64,000 bases of DNA from Rhodopseudomonas palustris HaA2 (GTDB lineage: Bacteria > Pseudomonadota > Alphaproteobacteria > Rhizobiales > Xanthobacteraceae), in assembly GCF_000013365.1 (NCBI RefSeq), contig NC_007778.1, positions 5,070,501 through 5,134,500 of the forward strand, in the 5' to 3' direction. The position numbers and the translations under genes were made by a program. The notes under the pieces were generated by a model, which was not told the origin of the DNA, did no database searches, and worked only from the letters and a program-made list of their open reading frames with translations. Shown piece by piece: positions 27,353-36,174 of the stretch; the first letter of the stretch is position 1; every line of letters begins with the position of its first letter.

Positions 27353-29686
27353 TCACAGCAACTTGTCGAGCGTGACCGGCAGATCGCGCACGCGCTTGCC
27401 GGTGGCGTTGAAGACCGCGTTGGCGACGGCGGCGCCGACGCCGGTGATGCCGATCTCGCCGATGCCGCGGGCGCCCATCGGGGCGCGCGGATCCGGAATG
27501 TCGGTCCAGATCACGTCGATCGCCGGCACATCGAGATGCACCGGGACGTGATAATCGCCGAAGCTCGGATTCATCACCCGGCCGTTGCGGTCGTCGAGCT
27601 GGGTCTCCTCCATCAGCGCCAGGCCGAGGCCCATGATGATGCCGCCGCGGAACTGGCTCGCCGCGGTCTTCGGATTGAGGATGCGGCCGCAATCATACGA
27701 TCCGAGAAAACGCCGGACCCGGACTTCGCCGGTGACGCTGTTGACGCCGACCTCGCAGAACAGCGCGCCGAACGAATGCATCGACCAATGCTGGGTCTCG
27801 AGCGGCGCCGAGGCGCTGCCTTCGACGGCGACGTGATCGCGGCCCGAGCGGGTGAGGATCGAGACGTAGCTCTCGTGCCGCGACGGATCGTCGAGCTTGG
27901 CGAGGCCGCCATTCACCGTGCCGACCTCGTCGGCGCCCAGCCCCGCCAGCGGCGAGTCGTTGCCGGCGAGCTTGAGCAGCTCGGCGATCAGCACGTGATG
28001 CGCGGCGATCACCGAGGCGCCGATCGAGGCGGTCTGCTGCGAGCCGCCGGCGAGCACGACGCCGGGCATCAGCGAGTCGCCATAGGCGAAGCTCACCTGA
28101 TCGCGCGTGAGCCCAAGGCGTTCGGCAACGACCTGGGTGTGGGCGGTGGCGGTGCCCATTCCCATCTCGTGCGCCGCGACCTCGACCTTGGCCGCGCCGT
28201 CACGCGTCAGCGTGATCCGCGCCGCCCCGCCCGGCATCCGGTGATACGGATAGGTCGCGGTGGCGCAGCCCGTGCCGACCAGCCATTCGCCGTCGCGCAC
28301 GCTGGCGGCGGTCGGGTTGCGTTTCGACCAGCCGAACCGCTCGGCGCCGGCGCGCCACGCCTCGGCGATGTGTCGCGACGAGAACGGCGTGCCTTTCAAT
28401 GGGTCCTCGTCCGGCTGGTTCAGGATGCGCAGTTCGACCGGGTCCATGCCGAGCGCCACCGCCAGCTCATCGATCGCGGATTCCAGCGCGAAGGTGCCGA
28501 CGGATTCGCCAGGCGCCCGCATGAAGGTGTTGGCGAGCATGTCGAGCCGCGCCACCTGGACGTCCAGCTTGATGTTCGGCGAACCATAGCTCGACATCGT
28601 CGGCAGGATGAACGGCTCAGGCATCACGCTGTGGTTGCTCATCGCCACCGCGCCGGTGTGGATGATGGCGTTGAAGCGGCCGTCCGGATCGGCGCCGAGG
28701 GCGACGCGCTGCTCGGTCAGCGTGCGGCCGCCGATCAGGCGATAGACGCCCTCGCGCGAAAGCGCGATCCGGACCGGGCGGCCGGCAAGCTTCGAGGCTG
28801 CCGCGCCCAGCACCTGATGCTGCCACAGGCACTTGCCGCCGAAACCGCCGCCGACGAAGGGCGACGTCACACGCACCTGATCCTCGGCGATGCCGAACAC
28901 TTGGCCCAGCGACCACGCGGTGTGCGACACCGCCTGCGAGGCATCGTGCACGATCAGCCGATCGCCGTCCCACGTCACCGTGGCGGCGTGCGGCTCGATC
29001 GCATTGTGATTGTGCCGCGGCGTGGTGTAGGTCTCGTCGACCTTGGCGGCCGAGGCCTTGAACGCCGCGTCGGCCGATCCCTTTTCCACCTTCAGCGGCT
29101 GCCCCATGAACAGGGCAGGCTCGGTGCCTTTGCGTTTGGCGGTCGCGAAGCTGGTGATGGCCGCGTCGGATTCGTAAGTGGCGCGGATCAGCGAAACGGC
29201 GTAGTCCGCCTGCTCCTGAGTCTCGGCGACCACCACCGCGACCGGCTGCCCGTTCCAGTAGATCCGATCGTCCTGCATGATCGGCAGTTCGTCGCTCCCG
29301 CCGGCTTTTTCGGCGGTCATGAACATCGGCATCGGCGCCATGCGCGGGGCGTTGCGATGGGTCATCACCGCGACGACGCCGGGGGCCGCCTCCGCCTGCG
29401 TGGTCTCGAGCGACGCGATCCGGCCTTTCGGCACGGTGCTGAATTTCAGCGCGGCATAGACCATGCCGTCGAGCGCGAACTCGGCCGCGAAAGGTGCCGC
29501 GCCGCGGACTTTCAGCGGACCGTCGACGCGCGGCACCGAGGCGCCGATCTGGCCGTGCTTGCTGAGGATCAGCGGATCGGGCTGGCCGCCCGGCATCCAG
29601 CTGTCGGGCGCCAGCGCGATCACCTTCTCCATCGCGCCTTGCATCGCGCCGCGCATGGCCTGCTTGGTTTCTTCCGCGATCCTCAT
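27353..29686 (-). CDS. Molybdenum aldehyde oxidoreductase, large Moco subunit (PaoC-like)
   Basis: 777 residues of the xanthine oxidase family. The aldehyde oxidase a/b hammerhead domain comes first (about residues 55-160, PRVDGPLKVRGAAPFAAEF), then the molybdopterin-binding domains with TSPFVGGGFGGKC (about 265), MRAPGE and the C-terminal GARGIGEIGITGVGAAVANAVFNATG, in which the conserved glutamate acts as base. Oxidises aldehydes or N-heterocycles. It starts inside the FAD gene (ATGA). No Tat signal, so cytoplasmic unless co-exported. Confidence 0.93.
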   Translation of the reverse strand: MRIAEETKQAMRGAMQGAMEKVIALAPDSWMPGGQPDPLILSKHGQIGASVPRVDGPLKVRGAAPFAAEFALDGMVYAALKFSTVPKGRIASLETTQAEAAPGVVAVMTHRNAPRMAPMPMFMTAEKAGGSDELPIMQDDRIYWNGQPVAVVVAETQEQADYAVSLIRATYESDAAITSFATAKRKGTEPALFMGQPLKVEKGSADAAFKASAAKVDETYTTPRHNHNAIEPHAATVTWDGDRLIVHDASQAVSHTAWSLGQVFGIAEDQVRVTSPFVGGGFGGKCLWQHQVLGAAASKLAGRPVRIALSREGVYRLIGGRTLTEQRVALGADPDGRFNAIIHTGAVAMSNHSVMPEPFILPTMSSYGSPNIKLDVQVARLDMLANTFMRAPGESVGTFALESAIDELAVALGMDPVELRILNQPDEDPLKGTPFSSRHIAEAWRAGAERFGWSKRNPTAASVRDGEWLVGTGCATATYPYHRMPGGAARITLTRDGAAKVEVAAHEMGMGTATAHTQVVAERLGLTRDQVSFAYGDSLMPGVVLAGGSQQTASIGASVIAAHHVLIAELLKLAGNDSPLAGLGADEVGTVNGGLAKLDDPSRHESYVSILTRSGRDHVAVEGSASAPLETQHWSMHSFGALFCEVGVNSVTGEVRVRRFLGSYDCGRILNPKTAASQFRGGIIMGLGLALMEETQLDDRNGRVMNPSFGDYHVPVHLDVPAIDVIWTDIPDPRAPMGARGIGEIGITGVGAAVANAVFNATGKRVRDLPVTLDKLL

Positions 29687-30669
29687 CGGGCCACTCCTGC
29701 CAGTTCGCCGAGCACGGCAATAATGGTGCGCTTTGCCAGTTCGATCTTGAAGCCGTTGTCGCGAAGCGGCACGGCGTCGGCGAGTTCGGCCTCGGCCGCG
29801 GCGCGAAACGCCTCGACCGTGGCGGGACCGCCGCGCAGCGCCTGCTCGGCCTTGTGCGCGCGCCACGGCTTGTGCGCGACGCCGCCGAGCGCCAGCCGCA
29901 AATCCTTGACGCTGCCGCGCTCGACCTCCACCGCGGCCGCGACCGAGACCAGCGCGAACGCGTAGCTCGAGCGGTCGCGCACCTTGCGATAGGTCGAGCG
30001 CGCCGCGATCGGCTGCGCCGGCAGTTCGATCGCGGTGATCAGTTCGCCGGGCCGCAGCATGGTTTCGAGGTCCGGCCGATCGCCCGGCAGCCGATGGACG
30101 TCGTTGAACGGCAACGTGCGCTGGCCGCCGCTGCCGGCGAGATGCACCACCGCATCGAGCGCGGCGAGCGCCACGCACATGTCCGACGGATGCGTCGCCA
30201 CGCACGACTCCGACGCGCCGAGGATGGCGTGGTTGCGGTTGAAGCCGTCGATGGCATCGCAGCCTTGCCCCGGTTGGCGCTTGTTACAGCGCGAGCCGGC
30301 ATCGTCGTAGAAGTAAGCGCAGCGCGTCCGCTGCAGCAGATTGCCGCCGACCGTCGCCATGTTGCGGATCTGCGCCGAGGCGCCCGCCAGAATGGCGCGC
30401 GACAGCATCGGATAGCGCGTCCGCACGGCGCGGTGCTCGGCCAGCGCGGTGTTGCGCACCGCCGCGCCGATCAGCAGGCCGCCGTCGTCGCGCGCGGTGA
30501 TCTCGGCCGGCAGACCGGTGATATCGACCAGCGCCGCCGGGCGCTCGATCGTTTCCCGCATCAGGTCGATCAGATTGGTGCCGCCGCCGAGAAACTTGGT
30601 CTGCACGCCGGCGCCGGCCCGCAGCGCTTCGGCGACATCGCCGGCCCGGGAATAATCGAAAGGAGTCAT
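29683..30669 (-). CDS. Aldehyde oxidoreductase FAD subunit with extra Fe-S cluster (PaoB-like)
   Basis: 328 residues of the CO-dehydrogenase flavoprotein family: KFLGGGTNLIDLM for FAD, AQIRNMATVGGNLLQRTRC, and then an insertion with four cysteines in CAYFYD, RCNKR, GCDA and SCVATHPSD. These cysteines match the additional [4Fe-4S] cluster of E. coli PaoB. It passes electrons from the Moco subunit through Fe-S centres to FAD. Overlaps the genes on both sides by 4 bases; middle gene of three. Confidence 0.92.
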   Translation of the reverse strand: MTPFDYSRAGDVAEALRAGAGVQTKFLGGGTNLIDLMRETIERPAALVDITGLPAEITARDDGGLLIGAAVRNTALAEHRAVRTRYPMLSRAILAGASAQIRNMATVGGNLLQRTRCAYFYDDAGSRCNKRQPGQGCDAIDGFNRNHAILGASESCVATHPSDMCVALAALDAVVHLAGSGGQRTLPFNDVHRLPGDRPDLETMLRPGELITAIELPAQPIAARSTYRKVRDRSSYAFALVSVAAAVEVERGSVKDLRLALGGVAHKPWRAHKAEQALRGGPATVEAFRAAAEAELADAVPLRDNGFKIELAKRTIIAVLGELAGVAR

Positions 30670-31202
30670 TCCGCAGCCTCCGCATAGGTTTCGCTGATCG
30701 CATCGATGATGCCGTTGTGCGCGCCGCAGCGGCACAGATTGCCGCTCATCCGCTCGCGGACTTCGTCGTGGCTGAACGCCATGTGTTCGCTGCCGAGGTC
30801 CTGCGTGACGTGGCTCGGCAGGCCGCGCTTCAGCTCGGCCGCCATGCCGATTGCGGAGCAGATCTGGCCCGGCGTGCAATAGCCGCACTGAAAGCCGTCA
30901 TGATCGATGAAGGCCTGCTGCAACCGATGCAGCCCGTGGTCGTCGGCGAGGCCCTCGATCGTCGTGACGCCGCGCCCCGCATATTGCACGGCGAGCGTCA
31001 GGCACGAGACGATGCGCTCGCCGTCGACCAGCACGGTGCAGGCGCCGCAGGCGCCCTGGTTGCAGCCCTTCTTGGTGCCGTGGAGATGCAGGGTCTCGCG
31101 CAGCAGGTCGAGCAGGGAGACGCGGGGATCGGACGGGACCGGGCAGTCGACTCCATTGATCCGGATCGATCCGGCTGAAGCAGCACTTCGATCGGCGGTC
31201 AT
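30666..31202 (-). CDS. Aldehyde oxidoreductase [2Fe-2S] subunit (PaoA-like)
   Basis: 178 residues from ATG at 31202, which has GGAGA a few bases upstream; a longer frame to 31259 adds 19 doubtful residues. Two 2Fe-2S clusters: CNQGACGAC for the plant-ferredoxin type and CGYCTPG with CRCG for the second domain. The E. coli PaoA has a Tat leader, which is absent here, so this enzyme should be cytoplasmic. First gene of the operon, divergent from a TetR gene. Confidence 0.93.
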   Translation of the reverse strand: MTADRSAASAGSIRINGVDCPVPSDPRVSLLDLLRETLHLHGTKKGCNQGACGACTVLVDGERIVSCLTLAVQYAGRGVTTIEGLADDHGLHRLQQAFIDHDGFQCGYCTPGQICSAIGMAAELKRGLPSHVTQDLGSEHMAFSHDEVRERMSGNLCRCGAHNGIIDAISETYAEAAE

Positions 31203-31385
31203 GTGGTCTCCTTCGAGGATGTTTTGATACAAAGGCGCAGCCGGCGGCATCCGCCGCATCGCTGCACGGGACGGAGAAAGCGCTAACCGCGAAGCGGCTT
31301 ATTGGTTCTGGGCCTGGGTTGCTGGCACCGATGCTGCGTAGCCCGGCAGGCATCGATGTGAGATAACGGACCGGCAACTCCTTAT

Positions 31386-31402
31386 ACGGAACATTGTTCC
31401 GT
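31386..31402. promoter_or_regulatory. Perfect palindrome ACGGAACA-T-TGTTCCGT, TetR operator
   Basis: Seventeen-base perfect inverted repeat, 19 bases before the TetR gene start and in the divergent region shared with the oxidoreductase operon. Size and symmetry fit a TetR homodimer site. Confidence 0.7.
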
Positions 31403-31420
31403 TTATCAAGAGGTATTCTC

Positions 31421-32029
31421 GTGTCCGAAAAGCCGCCGCCGAAAGGCACGCCGCGGCGGGTCCGCGCGGATGCGCAGCGCAATCTGAAGACGCTGCTCGA
31501 CGCGGCGCTGACGGTGTTTGCGACCTCCGGGGTGGAAGCGCCGGTGCGGGAGATCGCCGAGAAGGCCGGCGTCGGCATCGGCACGCTGTATCGCCACTTC
31601 CCACAGCGGTCGGACCTGATCGTCGCGGTGTTTCGCAACGGGGTCGATGCCTGCGCGGGGGCGGCAGCGGAGCTGGCCGCGTCGCATGCGCCGTTCGAAG
31701 CGCTCAGCCTCTGGATGCAACGCTATGTCGACTTCGTGGCCACCAAACGCGGGCTCGCCGCGGCGCTGTATTCGGGCGACCCGGCCTATGACAGCCTGCC
31801 GGCCTATTTCGAGCAGAAGCTACGGCCGGCGCTGCAGGCGCTGCTGGATGCGGCCGGTGCGGCCGGCGAGATCCGGCGCGACATCGAACCGTTCGATCTG
31901 CTGAAGGCGGTGGCGCAGCTCTGCACCTCGGCACCCGGCGGCGACCCGGCGCATACGCGCCGCATGGTCGGCCTGCTGATCGACGGGCTGCGCTACCGCG
32001 CCGGAAGCGCGGCCGAACCGGGCAGATGA
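31421..32029 (+). CDS. TetR family transcriptional regulator
   Basis: 202 residues from GTG at 31421 (AGAGG 8 bases upstream). The N-terminal HTH reads REIAEKAGVGIGTLYRHFPQRSDLIVAV (about 40-67); the rest is the helical ligand-binding core. Likely represses itself and the divergent molybdenum aldehyde oxidoreductase operon through the palindrome at 31386. The ligand is presumably an aldehyde or related substrate, by inference. Confidence 0.92.
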   Translation: MSEKPPPKGTPRRVRADAQRNLKTLLDAALTVFATSGVEAPVREIAEKAGVGIGTLYRHFPQRSDLIVAVFRNGVDACAGAAAELAASHAPFEALSLWMQRYVDFVATKRGLAAALYSGDPAYDSLPAYFEQKLRPALQALLDAAGAAGEIRRDIEPFDLLKAVAQLCTSAPGGDPAHTRRMVGLLIDGLRYRAGSAAEPGR

Positions 32030-32115
32030 CCACGCAAGCGGAGGATCGGTGGGTCTGCGTCCGAATCGTCGGCCGGGGATGAGACGGCAGTCCCGCCAGA
32101 GGATTCCGGCAGGGA

Positions 32116-32190
32116 TGGTGGGCGCGACAGGGATCGAACCTGTGACCCCCTCGATGTCAACGAGGTGCTCTCCCGCTGAGCTACGCGCCC
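32116..32190 (-). tRNA. tRNA-Val (GAC)
   Basis: A complete 75-nt cloverleaf on the minus strand: acceptor stem GGGCGCG/CGCGCCC, D arm GCTCAGCGGGAGAGC, anticodon arm CCTCG-TTGACAT-CGAGG with anticodon GAC (reads GUC, valine), T arm ACAGGTTCGATCCCTGT and encoded CCA end. No integrated element abuts it. Confidence 0.97.
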
Positions 32191-32263
32191 TAAACGCCGT
32201 CGAAGTCGGGACGCGTCCCTATATCGGCTCCTGAGGAGCTAGGCAAGGACGCGAAAGAAGGAA

Positions 32264-32623
32264 TTAGGCGGCCAACATCTTGTTCACTTCGCTGACCAAT
32301 TCGCGCAGATGCACGGGCTTGGACAGGACCTTGGCGTTTTTCGGCGCTTCCGAATCCGAATTCAGCGCCACCGCGGCAAAACCGGTGATGAACATGATCT
32401 TGATGTCGGGGTCGAGTTCCGAAGCGCGCCGAGCCAGTTCGATGCCGTCCATCTCCGGCATCACGATGTCGGTCAGCAGCATCTCGAAGGGCTCTTCGCG
32501 CAACCGCTGATAGGCCGACATGCCGTTGTCGAAGGAGGACACCTGAAATCCGGCGTTTTCCAGCGCCTTCACCAGGAACCGGCGCATGTCGTTGTCGTCT
32601 TCGGCGAGGAGAATCTTGTGCAT
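32264..32623 (-). CDS. cpdR: CpdR, single-domain response regulator
   Basis: 119 residues consisting only of a receiver domain: acidic pair EDD, phospho-acceptor Asp in LLTDIVMPEMDG (about 52) and Lys in SKPVHL (about 104). It matches CpdR by length and sequence pattern. In Caulobacter, unphosphorylated CpdR localises to the pole and primes ClpXP for adaptors such as RcdA, so CtrA and PdeA are degraded; phosphorylation through the CckA-ChpT relay blocks it. The rcdA gene is about 22 kb away in this window. Confidence 0.88.
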   Translation of the reverse strand: MHKILLAEDDNDMRRFLVKALENAGFQVSSFDNGMSAYQRLREEPFEMLLTDIVMPEMDGIELARRASELDPDIKIMFITGFAAVALNSDSEAPKNAKVLSKPVHLRELVSEVNKMLAA

Positions 32624-32908
32624 GGGGCTGGCTTCAATCCGGATCGGAGAACTACGATTCAGTTAGACGGCGTCTCGGTAAATTTCGGGTGAAGTTTCCG
32701 CCGCGGGCCTTTCGCAGGTCAAATCGATTCTGCGCCCGATCCCCCGGCGAAGCAACAATCCGCGGCACTTTCCGCGACGACGCCCGTTAGCCCCGGCTTG
32801 GAATGATTTTGCTTGGCACGACCGGAGCGAACGCCGACAATCGTTCAAGATATCACCGCAGGGTTGTGGCGAGCCGGAGGTCGGCGATTTGACGGACGAC
32901 GGACAACG

Positions 32909-33796
32909 ATGACCGGCTTCGACGACGAATTCTCGCCGGCCTTTGCGATCGCCGAGCCGGCGGTCTGGCGTGCTCCGATCATTTTCAATTCGCCGCATTC
33001 CGGTTCGGTGTATCCGGACGCCTTCCTCGACGCTTCCCGGATCGACCTCGAGGCGCTGCGGCGCTCCGAGGACTCGTTCATGGACGAGTTGATCGACCAT
33101 CTTTACGACCGCGGCTTTCCGGTGGTCCGGGTGCATTTTCCGCGGTCCTATATCGACGTCAATCGCGAACCCTACGAACTCGATCCCCGCATGTTCCACG
33201 GCCGGCTGCCGAGTTTCGCCAACACCCGCTCGATGCGGGTCGCCGGGGGGCTCGGCACGATTCCGCGCATGGTCGGCGACGGCCAGGAGATCTATCGCGA
33301 GCGGATTCCGGTCGACGAGGCGCTCGGCCGGATCGAGACGCTGTACAAGCCGTATCATCGCGCGCTGCGCCGGCTGGTGAACAAGGCGCACCAGAGCTGG
33401 GGCACGGTGATCCTGGTCGATTGCCATTCGATGCCGTCGGTCGGCGTCGCCCGTGACGAGCCGCGACGGCCCGACATCGTGATCGGCGACCGCTACGGCA
33501 CCAGCTGCGCGCCGCTGATTCCCGCTTTGGTCGAGGAAACGTTGGCGGCGCGAGGCTATTCGGTCGGCCGCAACAAGCCCTATGCGGGCGGCTTCATCAC
33601 CGAGCACTATGGCGACCCGTCGAACGGCCTGCACGCCGTGCAGGTCGAACTCAACCGCGCGATCTATATGGACGAACGGTTGCGCCAGCGCAGCGAGCGC
33701 TTCGAGCGGGTCGCCGAGGATTTCACCGTGCTGGCCGACGCGCTCGCCACGATTCCGCAGGCCGATCTCGGACCGTTGCAGACCGCTGCAGAGTAA
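32909..33796 (+). CDS. N-formylglutamate amidohydrolase family protein
   Basis: 295 residues. FNSPHSGSVYPDAF and DSFMDELIDHL, then VDCHSMPS and ITEHYGDPSNGLHAVQVELNR, identify the N-formylglutamate amidohydrolase family, with zinc ligands expected in HSG and the DCHS motif. The reaction is hydrolysis of N-formyl-L-glutamate at the end of one histidine degradation route, but no hut genes lie nearby. ATG at 32909 chosen; the frame is open from 32813. Probably monocistronic. Confidence 0.88.
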   Translation: MTGFDDEFSPAFAIAEPAVWRAPIIFNSPHSGSVYPDAFLDASRIDLEALRRSEDSFMDELIDHLYDRGFPVVRVHFPRSYIDVNREPYELDPRMFHGRLPSFANTRSMRVAGGLGTIPRMVGDGQEIYRERIPVDEALGRIETLYKPYHRALRRLVNKAHQSWGTVILVDCHSMPSVGVARDEPRRPDIVIGDRYGTSCAPLIPALVEETLAARGYSVGRNKPYAGGFITEHYGDPSNGLHAVQVELNRAIYMDERLRQRSERFERVAEDFTVLADALATIPQADLGPLQTAAE

Positions 33797-33926
33797 CAAG
33801 CATCATGCGCGGGCCGGTGATGCAGACTGATGGCGCCGGCCGGCATGGCGGCGACGACACATGCCGACGAGGCGCTGGCCGACGAAGCGCGGACTGACAA
33901 GACTCGCTGACAGTCGCGCGGCGCGC

Positions 33927-33971
33927 AAAAGGCCAAAAGAAAAAAGGGCCGCTTGCGATGGCAAGCGGCCC
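33927..33971 (-). terminator. Strong intrinsic terminator (minus strand)
   Basis: GGGCCGCTTGC-CATC-GCAAGCGGCCC stem-loop followed on the minus strand by TTTTTTCTTTTGGCCTTTT. The amidohydrolase ends at 33796 on the other strand, so it must end some other transcript. Confidence 0.85.
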
Positions 33972-34040
33972 AAGTCTAGGGAGGAAACGCCCAAGGAGGG
34001 CAGCGATAGCGCGAGGCGCTACCGCACCGCAACAATGTGC
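33927..34040 (-). ncRNA. Candidate small RNA with anti-Shine-Dalgarno loops
   Basis: Minus-strand transcript predicted from structure: hairpin TAGCGC/GCGCTA (34007-34021), hairpin GCCC-TCCTT-GGGC (33989-34001) whose loop is CU-rich, a single-stranded TTTCCTCCCTAG segment, then a terminator hairpin with an 11-bp perfect stem (33946-33971). CCUCC in loops is the hallmark of several alphaproteobacterial regulatory RNAs. The 5' end is unknown; no clear promoter was seen. Confidence 0.4.
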
Positions 34041-34400
34041 GACCGCGGCGCACAAAGCGCAAGTGTTTTCGCGCCGTTTTCCATGCAAAAAACGCATGTC
34101 AGAGCACCAGATACGCACTTGGGGACGCTCAATTTCTTTGAGCCAAATCAATGAGATAAAATCGATTCCCGCGTTCCGCCTGCGACAAAACAGCATGGGT
34201 TCCAGCTGCTGTTGCGGCCGCCAAGCCGGCCTAAAACGAACCGATCGCAATGCCATCCGAAAAATGTGAATGGCGCGTGCGAAGGATGGTTCAACCTCTG
34301 GACCGCGGCTCAGCAGCCATAATAAGTGAGGCGGACGGGCGGGGTTTCAGGCAAGCCTAGGACCTCGTGCAGTGTAACCCCAGACTGACAAGGAACGCCC

Positions 34401-35183
34401 GTGACGGTCATCGATTTCGCCGCCTTTATCGGACGCCTCGCAACGTCGTCCGGCGACACCATCCTGCCGTTCTTTCGCACCTCGCTGACGATCGACAACA
34501 AGCAGCCGGGACGCGACTTCGATCCGGTGACCGAGGCCGACCGCGCCGGCGAGGCGGTGATGCGCCGGCTGATCAAGGCGAGCTTCCCGCAGCACGGCAT
34601 CGTCGGCGAGGAATTCGGCAACGAGCGCGAGGACGCCGATTACGTCTGGGTGCTCGATCCGATCGACGGCACCAAATCCTTCATCGCCGGCTTTCCGGTG
34701 TGGGGCACGCTGATCGCGCTGCTGCACAAGGGAACGCCGGTCTACGGCATGATGCATCAGCCCTTCATCGGCGAGCGCTTCACCGGGGACAATGGTTCGG
34801 CATCGTACAAGGGCCCGTCCGGCGAGCGCCGCCTGACGGTGCGGCGCTGCGCGACGCTGAAGGACGCGACGCTGTTCACCACCTCGCCGCTGCTGATGAA
34901 CGACACCGACCGCGCCACCTTCGAGCGGGTGCAGGCCGAGACCCGGCTGACCCGGTTCGGCGGCGACTGCTATGCCTATTGCATGCTGGCGGCGGGCCAG
35001 CTCGATCTGGTGATCGAGACCGAACTGAAGCCCTACGACGTCGCGGCGCTGATCCCGATCGTCACCGGCGCGGGCGGCGTCATCACCACCTGGGAAGGCC
35101 AGCCGGCGCAGAACGGCGGCCGCATCGTCGCCGCCGGCGACAAGCGCGTCCACGAGGCCGCGATGAAGATCCTCAACGGCTGA
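34401..35183 (+). CDS. hisN: Histidinol-phosphatase (inositol monophosphatase family)
   Basis: 260 residues starting at GTG (AAGGA 7 bases upstream). Motifs: VGEEFG (Glu metal ligand), WVLDPIDGTKSFIAGFPVWGT (the IMPase signature), and late PYDVAALIPIVTGAGG. The sequence pattern of this subfamily fits HisN, which dephosphorylates histidinol phosphate in histidine synthesis, rather than inositol monophosphatase, but the substrate cannot be proved by sequence. Not adjacent to other his genes. Confidence 0.85.
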   Translation: MTVIDFAAFIGRLATSSGDTILPFFRTSLTIDNKQPGRDFDPVTEADRAGEAVMRRLIKASFPQHGIVGEEFGNEREDADYVWVLDPIDGTKSFIAGFPVWGTLIALLHKGTPVYGMMHQPFIGERFTGDNGSASYKGPSGERRLTVRRCATLKDATLFTTSPLLMNDTDRATFERVQAETRLTRFGGDCYAYCMLAAGQLDLVIETELKPYDVAALIPIVTGAGGVITTWEGQPAQNGGRIVAAGDKRVHEAAMKILNG

Positions 35184-35193
35184 GCACCGGCGG

Positions 35194-36087
35194 TCAGGGC
35201 GGCGCCGAGCGGCGCAGATGCGCGACCAGCTGCTGCGCCGGCCGTGGCAGCGCCTTCAGGCTGCGGGCGCAGATCACCAGCTTGCGGCTGGCCCATTCGT
35301 CCAGCAGCCGCACCGCCCGAATCCGCATGGTTCTGGCGTTGGCTCTGACCGCGGTCTCCGGCATCACCGCAACGCCGACCCCGGCCTCGACCAGCTGGCA
35401 CAGGCCGGCGAAATCCCGCAATCGGGCGCGAAACCGCAGCCGCGCGCCGAGCCGCGCCGCCTGCGCGGCGACGTGCGCGTGCAATGCGTTCGGCCCGGAA
35501 AGCCCGACGAAATCCCGCTGCAGCACCTCGGCCAAACGGATGCCGCGGCGCTGCGCCAGCGGATCGTGCGGCGGCAGCACCAGCACCAGGCGATCGTCGC
35601 AGAACGCAAAGCGCTCCAGCGTGTCCGGCACCGCGGTGTCGACCGCGATGCCGACTTCCGCGGCGCCGGCCGCGATCGCCGCGACGATCTCGGCGCTTTC
35701 GCGTTCCTCGACCTCGACGTTGAAATCGGGATGCGCAGCCAGAAATTCAGCCAGCGTCTTCGGCAGATGCTCCGAAAGGCTGGCGGTGTTGGCGAGCAGA
35801 TGGACGCTGGCCTTCAGGCCCCGCGCATGGGCGGCCAGATCGCCGCGCATCACCTCGACGTCCTGCAGCACCACCCGGGCGTGGCCGAACAGGCTCTCAC
35901 CCGCCGCCGTCGGCGCCACGCCGCGGCGGCCGCGGCGCAGCAGCGTCACACCGAGCGCCTGCTCCAGCCCGCGGATCCGAGCGCTCGCCGAGGCCAGCGC
36001 CAGATGCGCCCGCGCCGCGCCGCCCGTGATGCTGCGCGCCTCCACGACCGCGACGAACAACTGAAGGTCGACCAGGTCGAACCGCAT
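35194..36087 (-). CDS. LysR family transcriptional regulator
   Basis: 297 residues from ATG at 36087, giving a standard LysR start (MRFDLVDLQLFVAVVEARSITGGAARAHLALASASARI); a longer frame reaches 36165. The effector domain follows. Divergent from the TauE/SafE permease gene 87 bases away, which is its most likely target. Confidence 0.9.
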   Translation of the reverse strand: MRFDLVDLQLFVAVVEARSITGGAARAHLALASASARIRGLEQALGVTLLRRGRRGVAPTAAGESLFGHARVVLQDVEVMRGDLAAHARGLKASVHLLANTASLSEHLPKTLAEFLAAHPDFNVEVEERESAEIVAAIAAGAAEVGIAVDTAVPDTLERFAFCDDRLVLVLPPHDPLAQRRGIRLAEVLQRDFVGLSGPNALHAHVAAQAARLGARLRFRARLRDFAGLCQLVEAGVGVAVMPETAVRANARTMRIRAVRLLDEWASRKLVICARSLKALPRPAQQLVAHLRRSAPP

Positions 36088-36174
36088 GGCGTCCCCGCTG
36101 CCTTCGGATATAGCGAAGGCTGACTCTGGAGCCTCCACATTGTGCCCGGCTACCCATTGCGTCAATGTACCGCG

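Larger units (their letters stand above)
33797..34400. other. Long intergenic region with candidate small RNA
   Basis: About 600 bases without a supported gene, between the amidohydrolase and hisN. It holds the minus-strand terminator and hairpins annotated as a small RNA at 33927-34040, and a CATGC/GCATG inverted repeat around an A run (34082-34098). The rest, about 34100-34390, shows only short open frames and is AT-richer than the genes. Confidence 0.7.

Noticed and set aside
26615-29965. An 1100-codon plus-strand frame
   Set aside because: It overlaps the LysR gene and lies antisense to the molybdenum oxidoreductase; its composition is typical of a shadow frame.
32116-32190. tRNA-Val as attachment site of an island
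   Set aside because: Flanking genes on both sides are core-like, and no repeated tRNA 3' end was seen nearby.
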